A DNA stretch of 64,000 nt from Myxococcales bacterium 68-20 (lineage in GTDB: Bacteria > Myxococcota_A > Polyangia > Polyangiales > Polyangiaceae): the NCBI GenBank assembly GCA_001899635.1, contig MKVQ01000036.1, positions 1 to 64,000 of the forward strand. The letters are read 5' to 3'. The notes below the pieces were generated by a model that was given only the letters and a program-made list of their open reading frames with translations, made no database searches and was not told where the DNA came from. Positions 43,591-51,626 of this stretch are shown here, piece after piece. Made by a program: the position numbers and the translations under genes. Position 1 is the first letter of the stretch. The number at the start of each line of letters is the position of its first letter.

Positions 43591-44919
43591 TCAGTCCTCG
43601 TCCGCGAGCGTTCCTCGCAGGAGGACGCTCTTGATCGTGAACGCACCGGAGGTGACCACGCTCTCGCCTTCGCGCAGCCCGGACAGCACGCGGACCTTCC
43701 CGGCCGCCGCCTCTCCGAGCGCGACCTCGTGGAGCTCGAACTCCTCGGGCCCGACGTGAACGAAGACGACGGTCTTCCCTGCGACGTCGATCACCGCGTT
43801 GCGCGGGACGACGAGCGCCGGCTCGCCCGCCTTCTCGCTCTTCGTGACGACGTGCGCCGTACCGAAGAGCCCGAGGCGCAACATCTCCGCGCGGTTCGGC
43901 AGCCGGATCCGCGCCGTCACCGTTCGGGCCGCAGGATCGATCTGCCGGCTGATGTACTCGATCCGTCCGTCGAAGGTCTCGGTCGGGTACGCGTTCAGGG
44001 CGACCTCGGCGCCGGCCCCGACGTCGAGCTTGCCGAGGTCCTTCTCGAAGACGCGGGCGAGGAACCAGACCTCGCTCAGATCGGCGATGCTCGCGATCGT
44101 CTGGTCCGTCGTGACGGGCTGACCGACGACGGCGTCTCGCGCCACGACCACGCCCGAGACCGGTGCGCGGAGCACGAGATCGGCGCCGCCGCCCGACGTC
44201 CCCATTCCCAGCGCCGCGAGCTGCTCGGCGAGCGCCTTCGACTCGGCGTCGAGTGCGTCGACCTCGGCGCGCGCCGCGACCGCCTCCTGCTTGGCGGCCA
44301 TTCCCTTCTCGACGAGCGCCTCGAGGCGCTGCGCGTTCGCTCGCGCGGCGGCGCCCTTCGCGATCGCAGCACTGTGAGCGGCGCGCACCTTGCCGATTTC
44401 GGGGATCCGCAAGGTCGCCAACGCGTCGCCCTTCTTCACCGAGCTCCCCTCCTTGAAACGGACCTCGGTGAGGCGACCGGCAACCGGGCTCGAGACGCGT
44501 GCGCTCTTGTCCGGATCGGCGACGACCTCGCCCGGGAGCGACAACGTCGGCGCGAGCACCTCCTTCTTCGCCGGCTGCCACTGGATCTTGGCTTCGTCGA
44601 CGATCGTCTTCGTGAGCTTCGCGCGCTTCGGGATCGTATCGTGCTCGCCCTCGCCTTCGTGCGACGTCGACGCCGCGGGCGGAGGCTCCTCCTTCACCTG
44701 CTTCGAGTCCTTCGGACAACCAGCGAGCACGAGGCTCGCCGCGAGAGCGACAAGCGGTTTGCGGACCGAGTATTTCCGCCGAGCTCCGAGCAGCGCGAGG
44801 AGCGACGACGACGGATACTGGGGTATCCGGAGGAGGAGCGACGAAGCGATGCGACGGAAATCGGCGGAAAGACGACGGGAGCAAACCGCTTGTCGCTCTA
44901 GGATCACGCCACGCCTCAT
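43591..44919 (-). CDS. RND membrane-fusion (adaptor) lipoprotein with odd N-terminal extension
   Basis: 442 aa as the frame stands, starting at an ATG that overlaps the outer-membrane factor stop (ATGA). The adaptor part (from about residue 95) has the biotinyl-lipoyl hairpin (SPVAGRLTEVRFKEG and APVSGVVVARDAVVG), a coiled coil (about 180-225) and C-terminal beta domains. The lipoprotein signal (LVALAASLVLAGC, Cys68) lies about 50 residues in, whereas such signals normally begin the protein. The extension is coded by a large inverted repeat, and no other start codon in frame precedes the signal. Thus the start may be displaced or expression altered. Confidence 0.8.
   Translation of the reverse strand: MRRGVILERQAVCSRRLSADFRRIASSLLLRIPQYPSSSLLALLGARRKYSVRKPLVALAASLVLAGCPKDSKQVKEEPPPAASTSHEGEGEHDTIPKRAKLTKTIVDEAKIQWQPAKKEVLAPTLSLPGEVVADPDKSARVSSPVAGRLTEVRFKEGSSVKKGDALATLRIPEIGKVRAAHSAAIAKGAAARANAQRLEALVEKGMAAKQEAVAARAEVDALDAESKALAEQLAALGMGTSGGGADLVLRAPVSGVVVARDAVVGQPVTTDQTIASIADLSEVWFLARVFEKDLGKLDVGAGAEVALNAYPTETFDGRIEYISRQIDPAARTVTARIRLPNRAEMLRLGLFGTAHVVTKSEKAGEPALVVPRNAVIDVAGKTVVFVHVGPEEFELHEVALGEAAAGKVRVLSGLREGESVVTSGAFTIKSVLLRGTLADED
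44745..44898. repeat. 154-bp imperfect inverted repeat with 18-bp perfect ends
   Basis: The ends GAGCGACAAGCGGTTTGC (44745-44762) and GCAAACCGCTTGTCGCTC (44881-44898) are perfect inverse copies. Further in, TTTCCGCCGA is mirrored by TCGGCGGAAA, and the centre forms a GGATAC/GTATCC hairpin (44813-44828). The region between is less well paired. It covers codons about 8-58 of the adaptor gene, and its 3' arm encodes part of the signal peptide. No target-site duplication is evident. Confidence 0.85.
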
Positions 44920-46193
44920 CGGTTCGCTCCTTCCAGCGCCACGCCTGCCGCGAGCGCCAGCTCCACCGACGCGACGCAGAACGCGCGGCGCGTCTCGACG
45001 AACCCGCGAAGCACGTCGATGAGCTGCTGCTGCGCGAGGAGGGCATCGCGAACGGGGAGCCGGCCCGCCTCGATCTCTTTGCCGATCTCGGATAGCAGCC
45101 GCTCGGACCGATCGACGCGCTCCTGGGTGAACAGCGCCGTCTCCGCGCGACGGCCTTCGTAAGCGGCCACCGCAGCGGCGAGGTCGGCGCTCAGCTCGCG
45201 CACGAGGAGCTCGCTCTTCGCGACCGTCTGTCGTGCCAGCGCCTCGGCCTCGCGGATCTCACCGTCGTAGAGACGACCGACAGGCTGCGGCAGCGGGATC
45301 GGCACGCTCAGGCCCGCGCCGAGCACGCGCTCGTTGAAGCCGTCGTTCTGCGAGAAGAGCTGGAGCGTGAGGTTCGGGACACGTGCACGCCGGAAGGCCT
45401 CCGCGTGCGCCTCGTAGGCGCGTCGATCGCTCGCGAGCGCCCGCACCTCCGGCCGCTGGCGCGCGAGGTCTTCGCTCACCGAGCGCGCGATCGTGTCGAC
45501 TCCCGCGAGCGGCTCGAGCTCTCCAGCCACCGCGACGTTCTGCTCGAGCGGATCGCGGCCGAGCAGCGATGCGAGACGGGCCGCGTCTGCGCGAAGCTCG
45601 CGCTCGGCGTCGATCCGCGCCTGCGTGACACGCAAGGACGCTGCGTCGGCGACCTCGGCGTCGAGCGCGGAGGCCACGCCGGCATCGGCGCGACCGCGCG
45701 TGACGCGCGCGATCTGCTGCGCGGTGCTCTCCAGCCTCCGCGCCACCTCGACGGAGTCGCGCGCGGCGACGAGATCGAAATACGCCACGTAGCCCGCGGC
45801 CGCGACGCGTCGCGCGGTGGCCGTGGTCTCCTGCATGCGTGCATCGACGTCCGCCTCGGCTGCGCGCCGACGCGCTCCGCGTTGACCGGCGATCGCGATC
45901 TCCTGCGAGAGCGACGCGGTGTAGTTGAGCGTGTCGGAGCGCCCATCCGGCCCGCCGCGACGGGCGAGCGTGACCGCGAGCACCGGGCTCGACGGGAACC
46001 ACGGCTCCGTCGCGACGCGCCGCCCCGCCGCCGCGGCGGTGGCCTCACGGTCCGAACGAACGGCCGCGCTCGCGCGCACCACGCATGCGGCGACGTTCTC
46101 GCGCGTCACCGGAGCGCAGGCGTTCGACGCGTCCACCGGCGAGGCAGCAACGGTCGTGACCGTGAAGAGAACGACTCCAGCGAGCTTGTTCAT
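44916..46193 (-). CDS. TolC-family outer-membrane factor (CzcC/CusC type)
   Basis: 425 aa with a signal peptide (VVLFTVTTVAASPVDA). The body is long alpha-helical hairpins typical of outer-membrane factors (AEADVDARMQETTATARRVA, RALASDRRAYEAHAEAFRR), with the duplicated TolC pattern (PNLTLQLFSQNDGF, VGRLYDGEIREAEALARQ). It forms the outer-membrane duct of the tripartite pump. First gene of the operon; it overlaps the adaptor start. No lipobox is seen. Confidence 0.9.
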   Translation of the reverse strand: MNKLAGVVLFTVTTVAASPVDASNACAPVTRENVAACVVRASAAVRSDREATAAAAGRRVATEPWFPSSPVLAVTLARRGGPDGRSDTLNYTASLSQEIAIAGQRGARRRAAEADVDARMQETTATARRVAAAGYVAYFDLVAARDSVEVARRLESTAQQIARVTRGRADAGVASALDAEVADAASLRVTQARIDAERELRADAARLASLLGRDPLEQNVAVAGELEPLAGVDTIARSVSEDLARQRPEVRALASDRRAYEAHAEAFRRARVPNLTLQLFSQNDGFNERVLGAGLSVPIPLPQPVGRLYDGEIREAEALARQTVAKSELLVRELSADLAAAVAAYEGRRAETALFTQERVDRSERLLSEIGKEIEAGRLPVRDALLAQQQLIDVLRGFVETRRAFCVASVELALAAGVALEGANR

Positions 46194-46380
46194 GGGGAAG
46201 AGGCGCGCAGCCCTCGATTCAACACTTCACCATTTGCGCAAGTGATGGCCTAACACGGCTCGCGGAGCCGGGCAACAGGGAGGGCGCTCGAGCTTGCTAC
46301 CCACGCGACAGAGCCCCTCACGGCGGAGCCCCGGAGCACGAGACCGCTCAAACCCGGGGCCTACGCCTCAAGCGCCCGCC

Positions 46381-46416
46381 CCGCTTGGCGCGTCTCGAAG
46401 GAGGCGCGCCAAGCGG
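46381..46416. repeat. 12-bp perfect hairpin upstream of the efflux operon
   Basis: CCGCTTGGCGCG (46381-46392) and CGCGCCAAGCGG (46405-46416) pair perfectly around a 12-nt loop. It lies in the divergent region between the efflux operon and the frameshifted lipoprotein gene. With no T tract it could be a protein-binding palindrome or an RNA hairpin. Confidence 0.6.
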
Positions 46417-46485
46417 CCCTCCCCGCCCAACACCACGCGTCGCGACGGCCGGCGGGGCGGACCGCACACGCCCTCCGTTTTCGTC

Positions 46486-46844
46486 ATGGACCGAGCGGCG
46501 TTCGGCAACGAGCGGTGGATGCTCGAAGGTCGGACTAGCTTCGTTGCGACCTGCGTTGCGGTGGTGATGGCGTCACTCTTCGCCTGCAGCGAGGAAAGCT
46601 CGGGCGCCGGTACCGGCGGCGGCGCGGACAGTGATGCCGAGAAGAAACCGCCGCCGAGCACCGGAACGACGGCGCCGCGCTCGAGCTGAAGGGACAGCCC
46701 TCGTACGAATGGGACGGCGACGAATGGCTCCCGCGAGCGAGCGGGGACGCGCTCATCCCGCTCGACAAATCGCATGGCACCTACCGCATCAGCGGGTACC
46801 TGCCCGAAGGCAGGCGCGCGTTCATCGTCGTCGAAGATCTCTGA
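46486..46844 (+). pseudogene. Lipoprotein gene with a frameshift
   Basis: The first frame starts at the ATG at 46486 (or 46519), gives a lipoprotein signal (VVMASLFACSEE, Cys34 or 23) and a linker, and stops at 46687-46689 just after ...TGTTAPRSS. A second frame opens in the linker and continues protein-like to the TGA at 46842: LELKGQPSYEWDGDEW, LIPLDKSHGTYRISGYLP, EGRRAFIVVEDL. Joined, they would form one lipoprotein of about 118 residues. A single base change near 46672-46682 (GC-rich) would restore it. It is either a real frameshift or a sequencing error. Confidence 0.6.
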
Positions 46845-46855
46845 CGTGCGCGCGT

Positions 46856-47719
46856 TCAGCGCGCATCCGGCCCCAGCGCGTGAAGCTTGTGAACGGCGCA
46901 GTCCGGGAGCGCCATGGTCCAGATGCGAACATCCGAGTACTCGGCGGTGAGATACGGGTCCGCAGAGTACTGCGAGCGCCCGAGCCAGGCGTTGTGATCG
47001 ACGATGGAAGGCAGCGGCACCGTCCGAGGCACGCGCGCGACGAGGGCTCCCTCGTAGTAGAGAGAGACCGTGGCGTTCGAGACGGCAACGACCACGAAGC
47101 GGCGCTCCTGATCGAGCACGACGTCACTCAGCGCGACCACCTCACTCGGGGCACCACCGGCGCTCATGAGCACGGCGAGCCCCGACGGGACGTTCCCAGT
47201 ACCAGGCGTCACCGCGAGATACGAACGTCCCACCGTCGACGCACCGGCTGGGGGATCTTCTCCGAGGCTTCCGGTCCCGATGTCGAACAGGCGTGTGTAG
47301 CCTGGGCCGCCGAGGCGACGAACCCAGAGGGCGACGCTCACCTCGGTGAGGCCGGCGAGGATGCCGTTCGGGAGATCGACGTAGTCGTCGACCCCGTCGA
47401 GGCGAAGGACGCCGCTACCGTCGAGCGTCGCACCACCGACCACCTGCCCGCTCGGACCGCCGCGAAGGTCGATCACCTCCGTACCGAGTCCATCGAAGGC
47501 ATAGTGCCGTGAAGGGGCAGGTGGATCGCAGAGCGCCGCATCGACCGACGCGTCCGGGATGCCACCGGAGTCGCTGACCGTGCCGGAATCGAGCGCCGGG
47601 GTGGTCGTGTCTTCGAGCCGCCCGAGAGCGATCGGCCCGGAACTGCACGCGCCCATCATGGCGAGACCGACCAGCAAGGTGCTCGCAGAGGGGCCTCCCG
47701 TACCGCGCGCGCCGCCCAT
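46856..47719 (-). CDS. LamG-type lectin-domain lipoprotein
   Basis: 287 aa from the ATG at 47719, with lipobox AMMGACSSG (Cys25). A Thr/Asp/Ser/Gly linker (TTTPALDSGTVSDSGG) leads to a concanavalin A-like LamG domain (about 65-280): LRLDGVDDYVDLPNG, EVSVALWVRR, RRFVVVAVSNATVSLYYEG and AEYSDVRIW are classic LamG strand patterns. Such domains bind glycans or proteins at the cell surface. Its 5' end is 84 bp from the divergent ECF sigma gene, so the two may share a control region. Confidence 0.85.
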   Translation of the reverse strand: MGGARGTGGPSASTLLVGLAMMGACSSGPIALGRLEDTTTPALDSGTVSDSGGIPDASVDAALCDPPAPSRHYAFDGLGTEVIDLRGGPSGQVVGGATLDGSGVLRLDGVDDYVDLPNGILAGLTEVSVALWVRRLGGPGYTRLFDIGTGSLGEDPPAGASTVGRSYLAVTPGTGNVPSGLAVLMSAGGAPSEVVALSDVVLDQERRFVVVAVSNATVSLYYEGALVARVPRTVPLPSIVDHNAWLGRSQYSADPYLTAEYSDVRIWTMALPDCAVHKLHALGPDAR

Positions 47720-47803
47720 GCCTCTCGATAGCACGAGCTCGTACGGCACGTGTGCGCCCGAGCTTGCTTTCGAGACACGGATTCGTCCCGTTGCGGCAAC
47801 ATC

Positions 47804-48412
47804 ATGGGCGTGAACGTGGACACTCCGAGGCGATCGGACGCCAGCTCGCCGGCCATCGAGGACGGCGAGCTGGCGTCTGACGGCTCGAAGCCGGCGCTGA
47901 GCTTCCTCGCCGTCTACGAGGAGCTGTTTCCGTTCGTCTGGAGAGTCGCACGCCGGCGTGGTGTCCCGGAGGCTGCGCTCGACGACGTCTGCCAGGACGT
48001 CTTCGTGATCGTCCACAAGCGGCTCGCCGAGTTCGAAGGCCGCTCGTCGTTGAAGACCTGGGTCTATGGCATCCTGAACAACGTCGTCTTGATGCGCCAC
48101 CGGACGGCGACACGTCGTGACCCCAACCGCGCGGATATCGATCCGGAGCTCCTCGTCGATTCGACCACGAGGCCCGACGAGGCCGCGAGCGGCGCCGAGG
48201 CAGCCCGCATCGCGCACGACCTTCTCGCACAGCTCGGTGACGACAAGCGAGCCGTGTTCATCCTCGTCGAGCTCGAAGGGATGAGCGTCCCCGAGGCCGC
48301 CGAGGCGGTGCAGACGAACCTCAACACGGCCTACGCCCGCCTGCGTGCGGCGAGGGCGGAGTTCGCGGCGGCAGTGGCACGATTCCAGGCAAGAGAGCGG
48401 AGGAGGACGTGA
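47804..48412 (+). CDS. ECF-type sigma factor
   Basis: 202 aa from the ATG at 47804, chosen because the frame above it is not protein-like. Region 2 lies at residues about 33-100 (DVCQDVFVIVHKRLAEFEGR and SSLKTWVYGILNNVV) and region 4 at about 142-190 (DDKRAVFILVELEGMSVPEAA and LNTAYARLRAARAEF). No region 3 or C-terminal extension. It directs polymerase to specific promoters when released from an anti-sigma factor. Its stop overlaps the start of the next gene (TGATG). It heads a same-strand run reaching the GH128 gene. Confidence 0.93.
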   Translation: MGVNVDTPRRSDASSPAIEDGELASDGSKPALSFLAVYEELFPFVWRVARRRGVPEAALDDVCQDVFVIVHKRLAEFEGRSSLKTWVYGILNNVVLMRHRTATRRDPNRADIDPELLVDSTTRPDEAASGAEAARIAHDLLAQLGDDKRAVFILVELEGMSVPEAAEAVQTNLNTAYARLRAARAEFAAAVARFQARERRRT

Positions 48413-49227
48413 TGGACGAATTCGGTCCCGACGAGCAGAAGTGGCTCGACGTGCTCCGTGCGGCCGACGAGCCGAGCCCGGAGGATCGCGCCCGCGTACG
48501 CGCGGTCGTCCTTGCAGGCATCGCGGGCGCGGGCGCGGGCGCGGCAGCAGGCGCCGCAGGCATTGCCAAGTCGGGTGCGGTCGCGAAGACCGCAGGCGCG
48601 GCGAGTCTCTTTGCGGGCGGCTGGAAGATCGGCGTCGCGGTCGTTTCGATCGTCATCGCCGGCGGAGCGGCGGCCGTGATGTTGGGCAAGGCGTCGAATG
48701 ACCGCGCCGTCACGTCGATCGACTCGACGAGCACGATTGCGCCACGCGCCACGCTCGAGAGCGAGCAGGCCGCCCAGCCCGCCAGCGTCGTGGCACCGGA
48801 AGGCATGGCGGCTCCCAAGACGATCACGAGCACCGAGATCGCGCAGGCCGCCGAGCCCACCATCGTGAGAGGCGCGGACGCGCCGAAGCCGCTCAACAGC
48901 GCACCCGCGCGCGCCCCCATCCGAAGCGCGGTGTCGCGACCATCGAAGCCGGCTCCAGGTGACGACGTCGAAGCCGAGCTCCTTCTCATGACGCAGGCGC
49001 AGCGATCGCTCGAGCGCAGCGATCCGAACGGCGCCCTGGCCACGCTCGCGCATCATGGTCGGAACCATCCGCACGGAGTCTTCGCCGTCGAGCGAGAGGG
49101 ACTGCGCGCGATCGCATCCTGTGAAGCGAAGCGAGCCGAAGGGCGCTCGCTGGCGGAGCGTTTCGTGAGCCACAATCCGAAGTCGCCGCTCGTCACGCGC
49201 GTACGCGCTGCGTGTTTGTCGCCCTAG
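48412..49227 (+). CDS. Putative membrane anti-sigma protein
   Basis: 271 aa, start overlapping the sigma gene stop. The N terminus (1-32) is a short acidic helix (EQKWLDVLRAADEPSPED), as in sigma-binding domains. Ala/Gly-rich segments (about 33-60) precede one transmembrane helix (about 73-92). The C-terminal part after a Pro/Ala linker is helical and TPR-like (MTQAQRSLERSDPNGALATLA, residues about 194-214; AIASCEAKRAEGRSLAERF). No zinc-binding HxxxCxxC motif is seen. Coupling with the ECF gene and the single-pass layout support the anti-sigma role, which is inference. Confidence 0.65.
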   Translation: MDEFGPDEQKWLDVLRAADEPSPEDRARVRAVVLAGIAGAGAGAAAGAAGIAKSGAVAKTAGAASLFAGGWKIGVAVVSIVIAGGAAAVMLGKASNDRAVTSIDSTSTIAPRATLESEQAAQPASVVAPEGMAAPKTITSTEIAQAAEPTIVRGADAPKPLNSAPARAPIRSAVSRPSKPAPGDDVEAELLLMTQAQRSLERSDPNGALATLAHHGRNHPHGVFAVEREGLRAIASCEAKRAEGRSLAERFVSHNPKSPLVTRVRAACLSP

Positions 49228-49259
49228 GAGGCATCGGCAGATCGTAGACTCCGAGCCGA

Positions 49260-50252
49260 ATGGCTCGCCCCCACGCGCTTCGTACGTGCACCGCCGTACT
49301 CGCGCTGGCAGCCGCTCTCGTCGCCGAGGAGAAGGTCGCGCGGGCAGAGCCGTCGCTCGACCTGACGTGGACCGCACCACCGGGCTGCCCCGACCGTGCG
49401 TGGATGATGTCTGCCGTCCTTCACCTCGTCACCGGGTCGCCGCCGCAGGCGCTGCTCGTCACCGGCGCGGTCCATGAGGAAGACGGTCAGTGGGTAGTCG
49501 ACCTCGAGCTCTCGGGAGCAGCATCGGGCACGCGGACGCTTCGTGCGTCGAGCTGCAAGTCCGTCTCCCGCGGAGCCGCGCTGATCGTCGCGCTCGCCCT
49601 CGATCCACAGGCCGCCGCCTTGGCGTCGGAAGAGCTCGCCCGCTCCGAGGCCCCGGCCGCTCCCCCGCCCTCTCCTGCTCCACCGCCTCCCCCACCGGAG
49701 GCGCCGCCGGCACCAGCACGCGTCGAATCGCCCGGCATTCGACCGATCGTATTTGCCGGCCCGACGGCGACACGCGCGCTCCTGCCCGGGGTCGCGCCCG
49801 GTATGGCCGTGGGAGGCGGGATCGTCTGGCGCTCGGTGCGCGTCGATCTCGCGGGCGAGCTCGTCCCTCGTTCGCACACGTCGCTCGCGCGCGTCCCTGC
49901 GGTCGGCGCCGACCTCTCTCTCGCCGCCCTCGCGCTCCGTGCATGTGTGGGGCATGCGTTCCCCTGGCTCGCAGCGCACGGGTGCACCGCCTTGCGCGGC
50001 GCACGCATCGCCGGACAGGGCACCGGACTCGCGGAGTCGTACCGACAGACGGCACACGTCCTCACGCTCGAGCCGGGAGTGCTCCTGCGCGTCCCGGGCA
50101 CCACCCGCGCGGCGGTCGAGCTCGAGGCAGCCCCGGTGCTTCCGCTCACTCGGCCGGACTTCGTCATCCTGTCGAGCGGTCCCAGCGAGCCGTTATTTCG
50201 CGTGTCGTCGGCAGGGATACGTGTCGCCGGAGCCGCGAGCTTTCGGTTCTGA
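49260..50252 (+). CDS. Secreted protein, ECF-linked, unknown function
   Basis: 330 aa with a cleavable signal peptide (CTAVLALAAALVAEEKVARA, residues 10-29, then EPSLD). Residues about 32-120 hold a domain with three cysteines (PGCPDRAW, ASSCKSVSRG). A Pro-rich linker (about 130-160) precedes a beta-rich C-terminal domain that ends in phenylalanine (GAASFRF), like outer-membrane barrels. It is third in the sigma-run, 32 bp after the anti-sigma gene. I do not recognise the family; association with ECF pairs is common in Polyangia. Confidence 0.65.
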   Translation: MARPHALRTCTAVLALAAALVAEEKVARAEPSLDLTWTAPPGCPDRAWMMSAVLHLVTGSPPQALLVTGAVHEEDGQWVVDLELSGAASGTRTLRASSCKSVSRGAALIVALALDPQAAALASEELARSEAPAAPPPSPAPPPPPPEAPPAPARVESPGIRPIVFAGPTATRALLPGVAPGMAVGGGIVWRSVRVDLAGELVPRSHTSLARVPAVGADLSLAALALRACVGHAFPWLAAHGCTALRGARIAGQGTGLAESYRQTAHVLTLEPGVLLRVPGTTRAAVELEAAPVLPLTRPDFVILSSGPSEPLFRVSSAGIRVAGAASFRF

Positions 50253-50319
50253 TCGAGCCCGGGCAGAGGTGGACGTCGATTTCGACACGGACCGGGCTTC
50301 CTCCGGCGACTGGGCCGTC

Positions 50320-51618
50320 GTGAGCCGCTCCGTTCTGGGCGCCTTTGCGCTCGCGTCGGTCTTGGTCTTCTCGTGTGGCGAGTCCACGTCGCCCAGTGGC
50401 GGCCCGAACGACACCCCGAGTGGCGCCGATCCCACCCCGTCCCCGTCTGCGAGCTCGTCGCCGCCGCCGCCCCCGCCCGCGCTCGGCACCGGGCTCGGAG
50501 CGTATCCGGTCGAGCCTTCGACGCCGACACGCGGCGGAACGATGACGTTCACCAATGTCGGCGCGCCCGGCTTCTGGCCACGTCGGATCAACCGTCCTTC
50601 GGGCGATCCGGCATGCGACTACAAGGACGGCACCGACACCTGGGGCGGCCGTTGCTGCATGAAGAAGCAGACCTCGGCGAGCGATCGACTCGCGCCGTTC
50701 GACGAGGAGATGACGCTCATCCTCAAGGCGATCGACGTGAAGCAGGTCGCGGTCTACCAGCCGTCGGCGACCGACGCCGCGAGCTGGGGGCTCGTATCGG
50801 CGTGGGATCGCCGGACCAAGGTTGGACAGAACCTCGGCTTCACGCAGGGGAAGACACAGGTCGCCGAGAGTGAGGGCGAGCTCCAGAAGAGCGACTGTGT
50901 CTGGTATCTCGCGCAGACCAGCCCGTTCGAATGTGGTGACGGGCGTGACTACTTCTGCCCCGACGATCCCGGCGTCAATCGGCGCGGCTGGTCGGGCTCG
51001 AAGCTCTTCGTGATCCTCACGTCGATGACGTTCGACGACGGCGCGGTCGAGTCTTGCAACGGCGGTGGCAACGCGCATCCGGGGCCGTGGGTGGCGCTCG
51101 TCGCGTCGGAGCTCATTCGTGACGGCGCCCGCAAGTGGAACGGCGCCTGCAACTGCTACTCGAAGACGGGCAGCGTGGGTGACGGCTGCGGCGAGATCAA
51201 CTTGTTCGAGGTCGTGATGGACGGCAACCAGTACAGCAATCGCGAGTTCGCGAGCACTGGTGTGCGTTCGTATCAAGCTGGCCACGTGGGCGGGAACGTC
51301 TGCGGAACCGGATGCTCGCGCGACGCGTTTGCGCCCGACGTCGACGTGCTCGATGCCTGCACGAAGAAGGCGTACGCGAGCGGTCCGGAGATCGTCGTCG
51401 GCGGTAAGTCGGACGGCTGCCCGGTCTGGCGCAGGCCCACCGGAGATCGTTACCTCGTCGTCCTGCTCGACGAAACGACGCGCACCATACAGGTCTCGCT
51501 CATCCACCCGGCGAACGTCCCGAGCGCGGCGGCTCCGCTGCTGCCGTCGCTGCCGTCGGCGATCGCTCGCAGCGCCGTCGACTCGCTCGTCGGCCTGCGT
51601 CTCCCAGCTGCGAAGTGA
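50320..51618 (+). CDS. Tos1-like (DUF2401) lipoprotein
   Basis: 432 aa starting with GTG at 50320, which places a lipoprotein signal (LVFSCGE, Cys19). A Pro/Ser linker (about 22-55) leads to a domain of about 330 residues with many cysteines. Its core CNCYSKTGSVGDGCGEINLF (277-296) aligns by eye with the yeast Tos1 core (CSCWKTGCGELDLFEV), giving a Tos1-like DUF2401 call. The ExDxxE-type catalytic pattern seen there reads EINLFE here (Glu292, Asn294, Glu297), so the middle Asp is replaced by Asn. The family is linked to fungal cell-wall beta-glucan. Directly upstream of the GH128 gene with an 8-bp gap. Confidence 0.75.
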   Translation: MSRSVLGAFALASVLVFSCGESTSPSGGPNDTPSGADPTPSPSASSSPPPPPPALGTGLGAYPVEPSTPTRGGTMTFTNVGAPGFWPRRINRPSGDPACDYKDGTDTWGGRCCMKKQTSASDRLAPFDEEMTLILKAIDVKQVAVYQPSATDAASWGLVSAWDRRTKVGQNLGFTQGKTQVAESEGELQKSDCVWYLAQTSPFECGDGRDYFCPDDPGVNRRGWSGSKLFVILTSMTFDDGAVESCNGGGNAHPGPWVALVASELIRDGARKWNGACNCYSKTGSVGDGCGEINLFEVVMDGNQYSNREFASTGVRSYQAGHVGGNVCGTGCSRDAFAPDVDVLDACTKKAYASGPEIVVGGKSDGCPVWRRPTGDRYLVVLLDETTRTIQVSLIHPANVPSAAAPLLPSLPSAIARSAVDSLVGLRLPAAK

Positions 51619-51626
51619 GGATCGCC

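Noticed and set aside
48523-48560. GCGGGC-type tract in the anti-sigma gene
   Set aside because: Encodes an Ala/Gly-rich stretch; a composition effect, not a distinct element.
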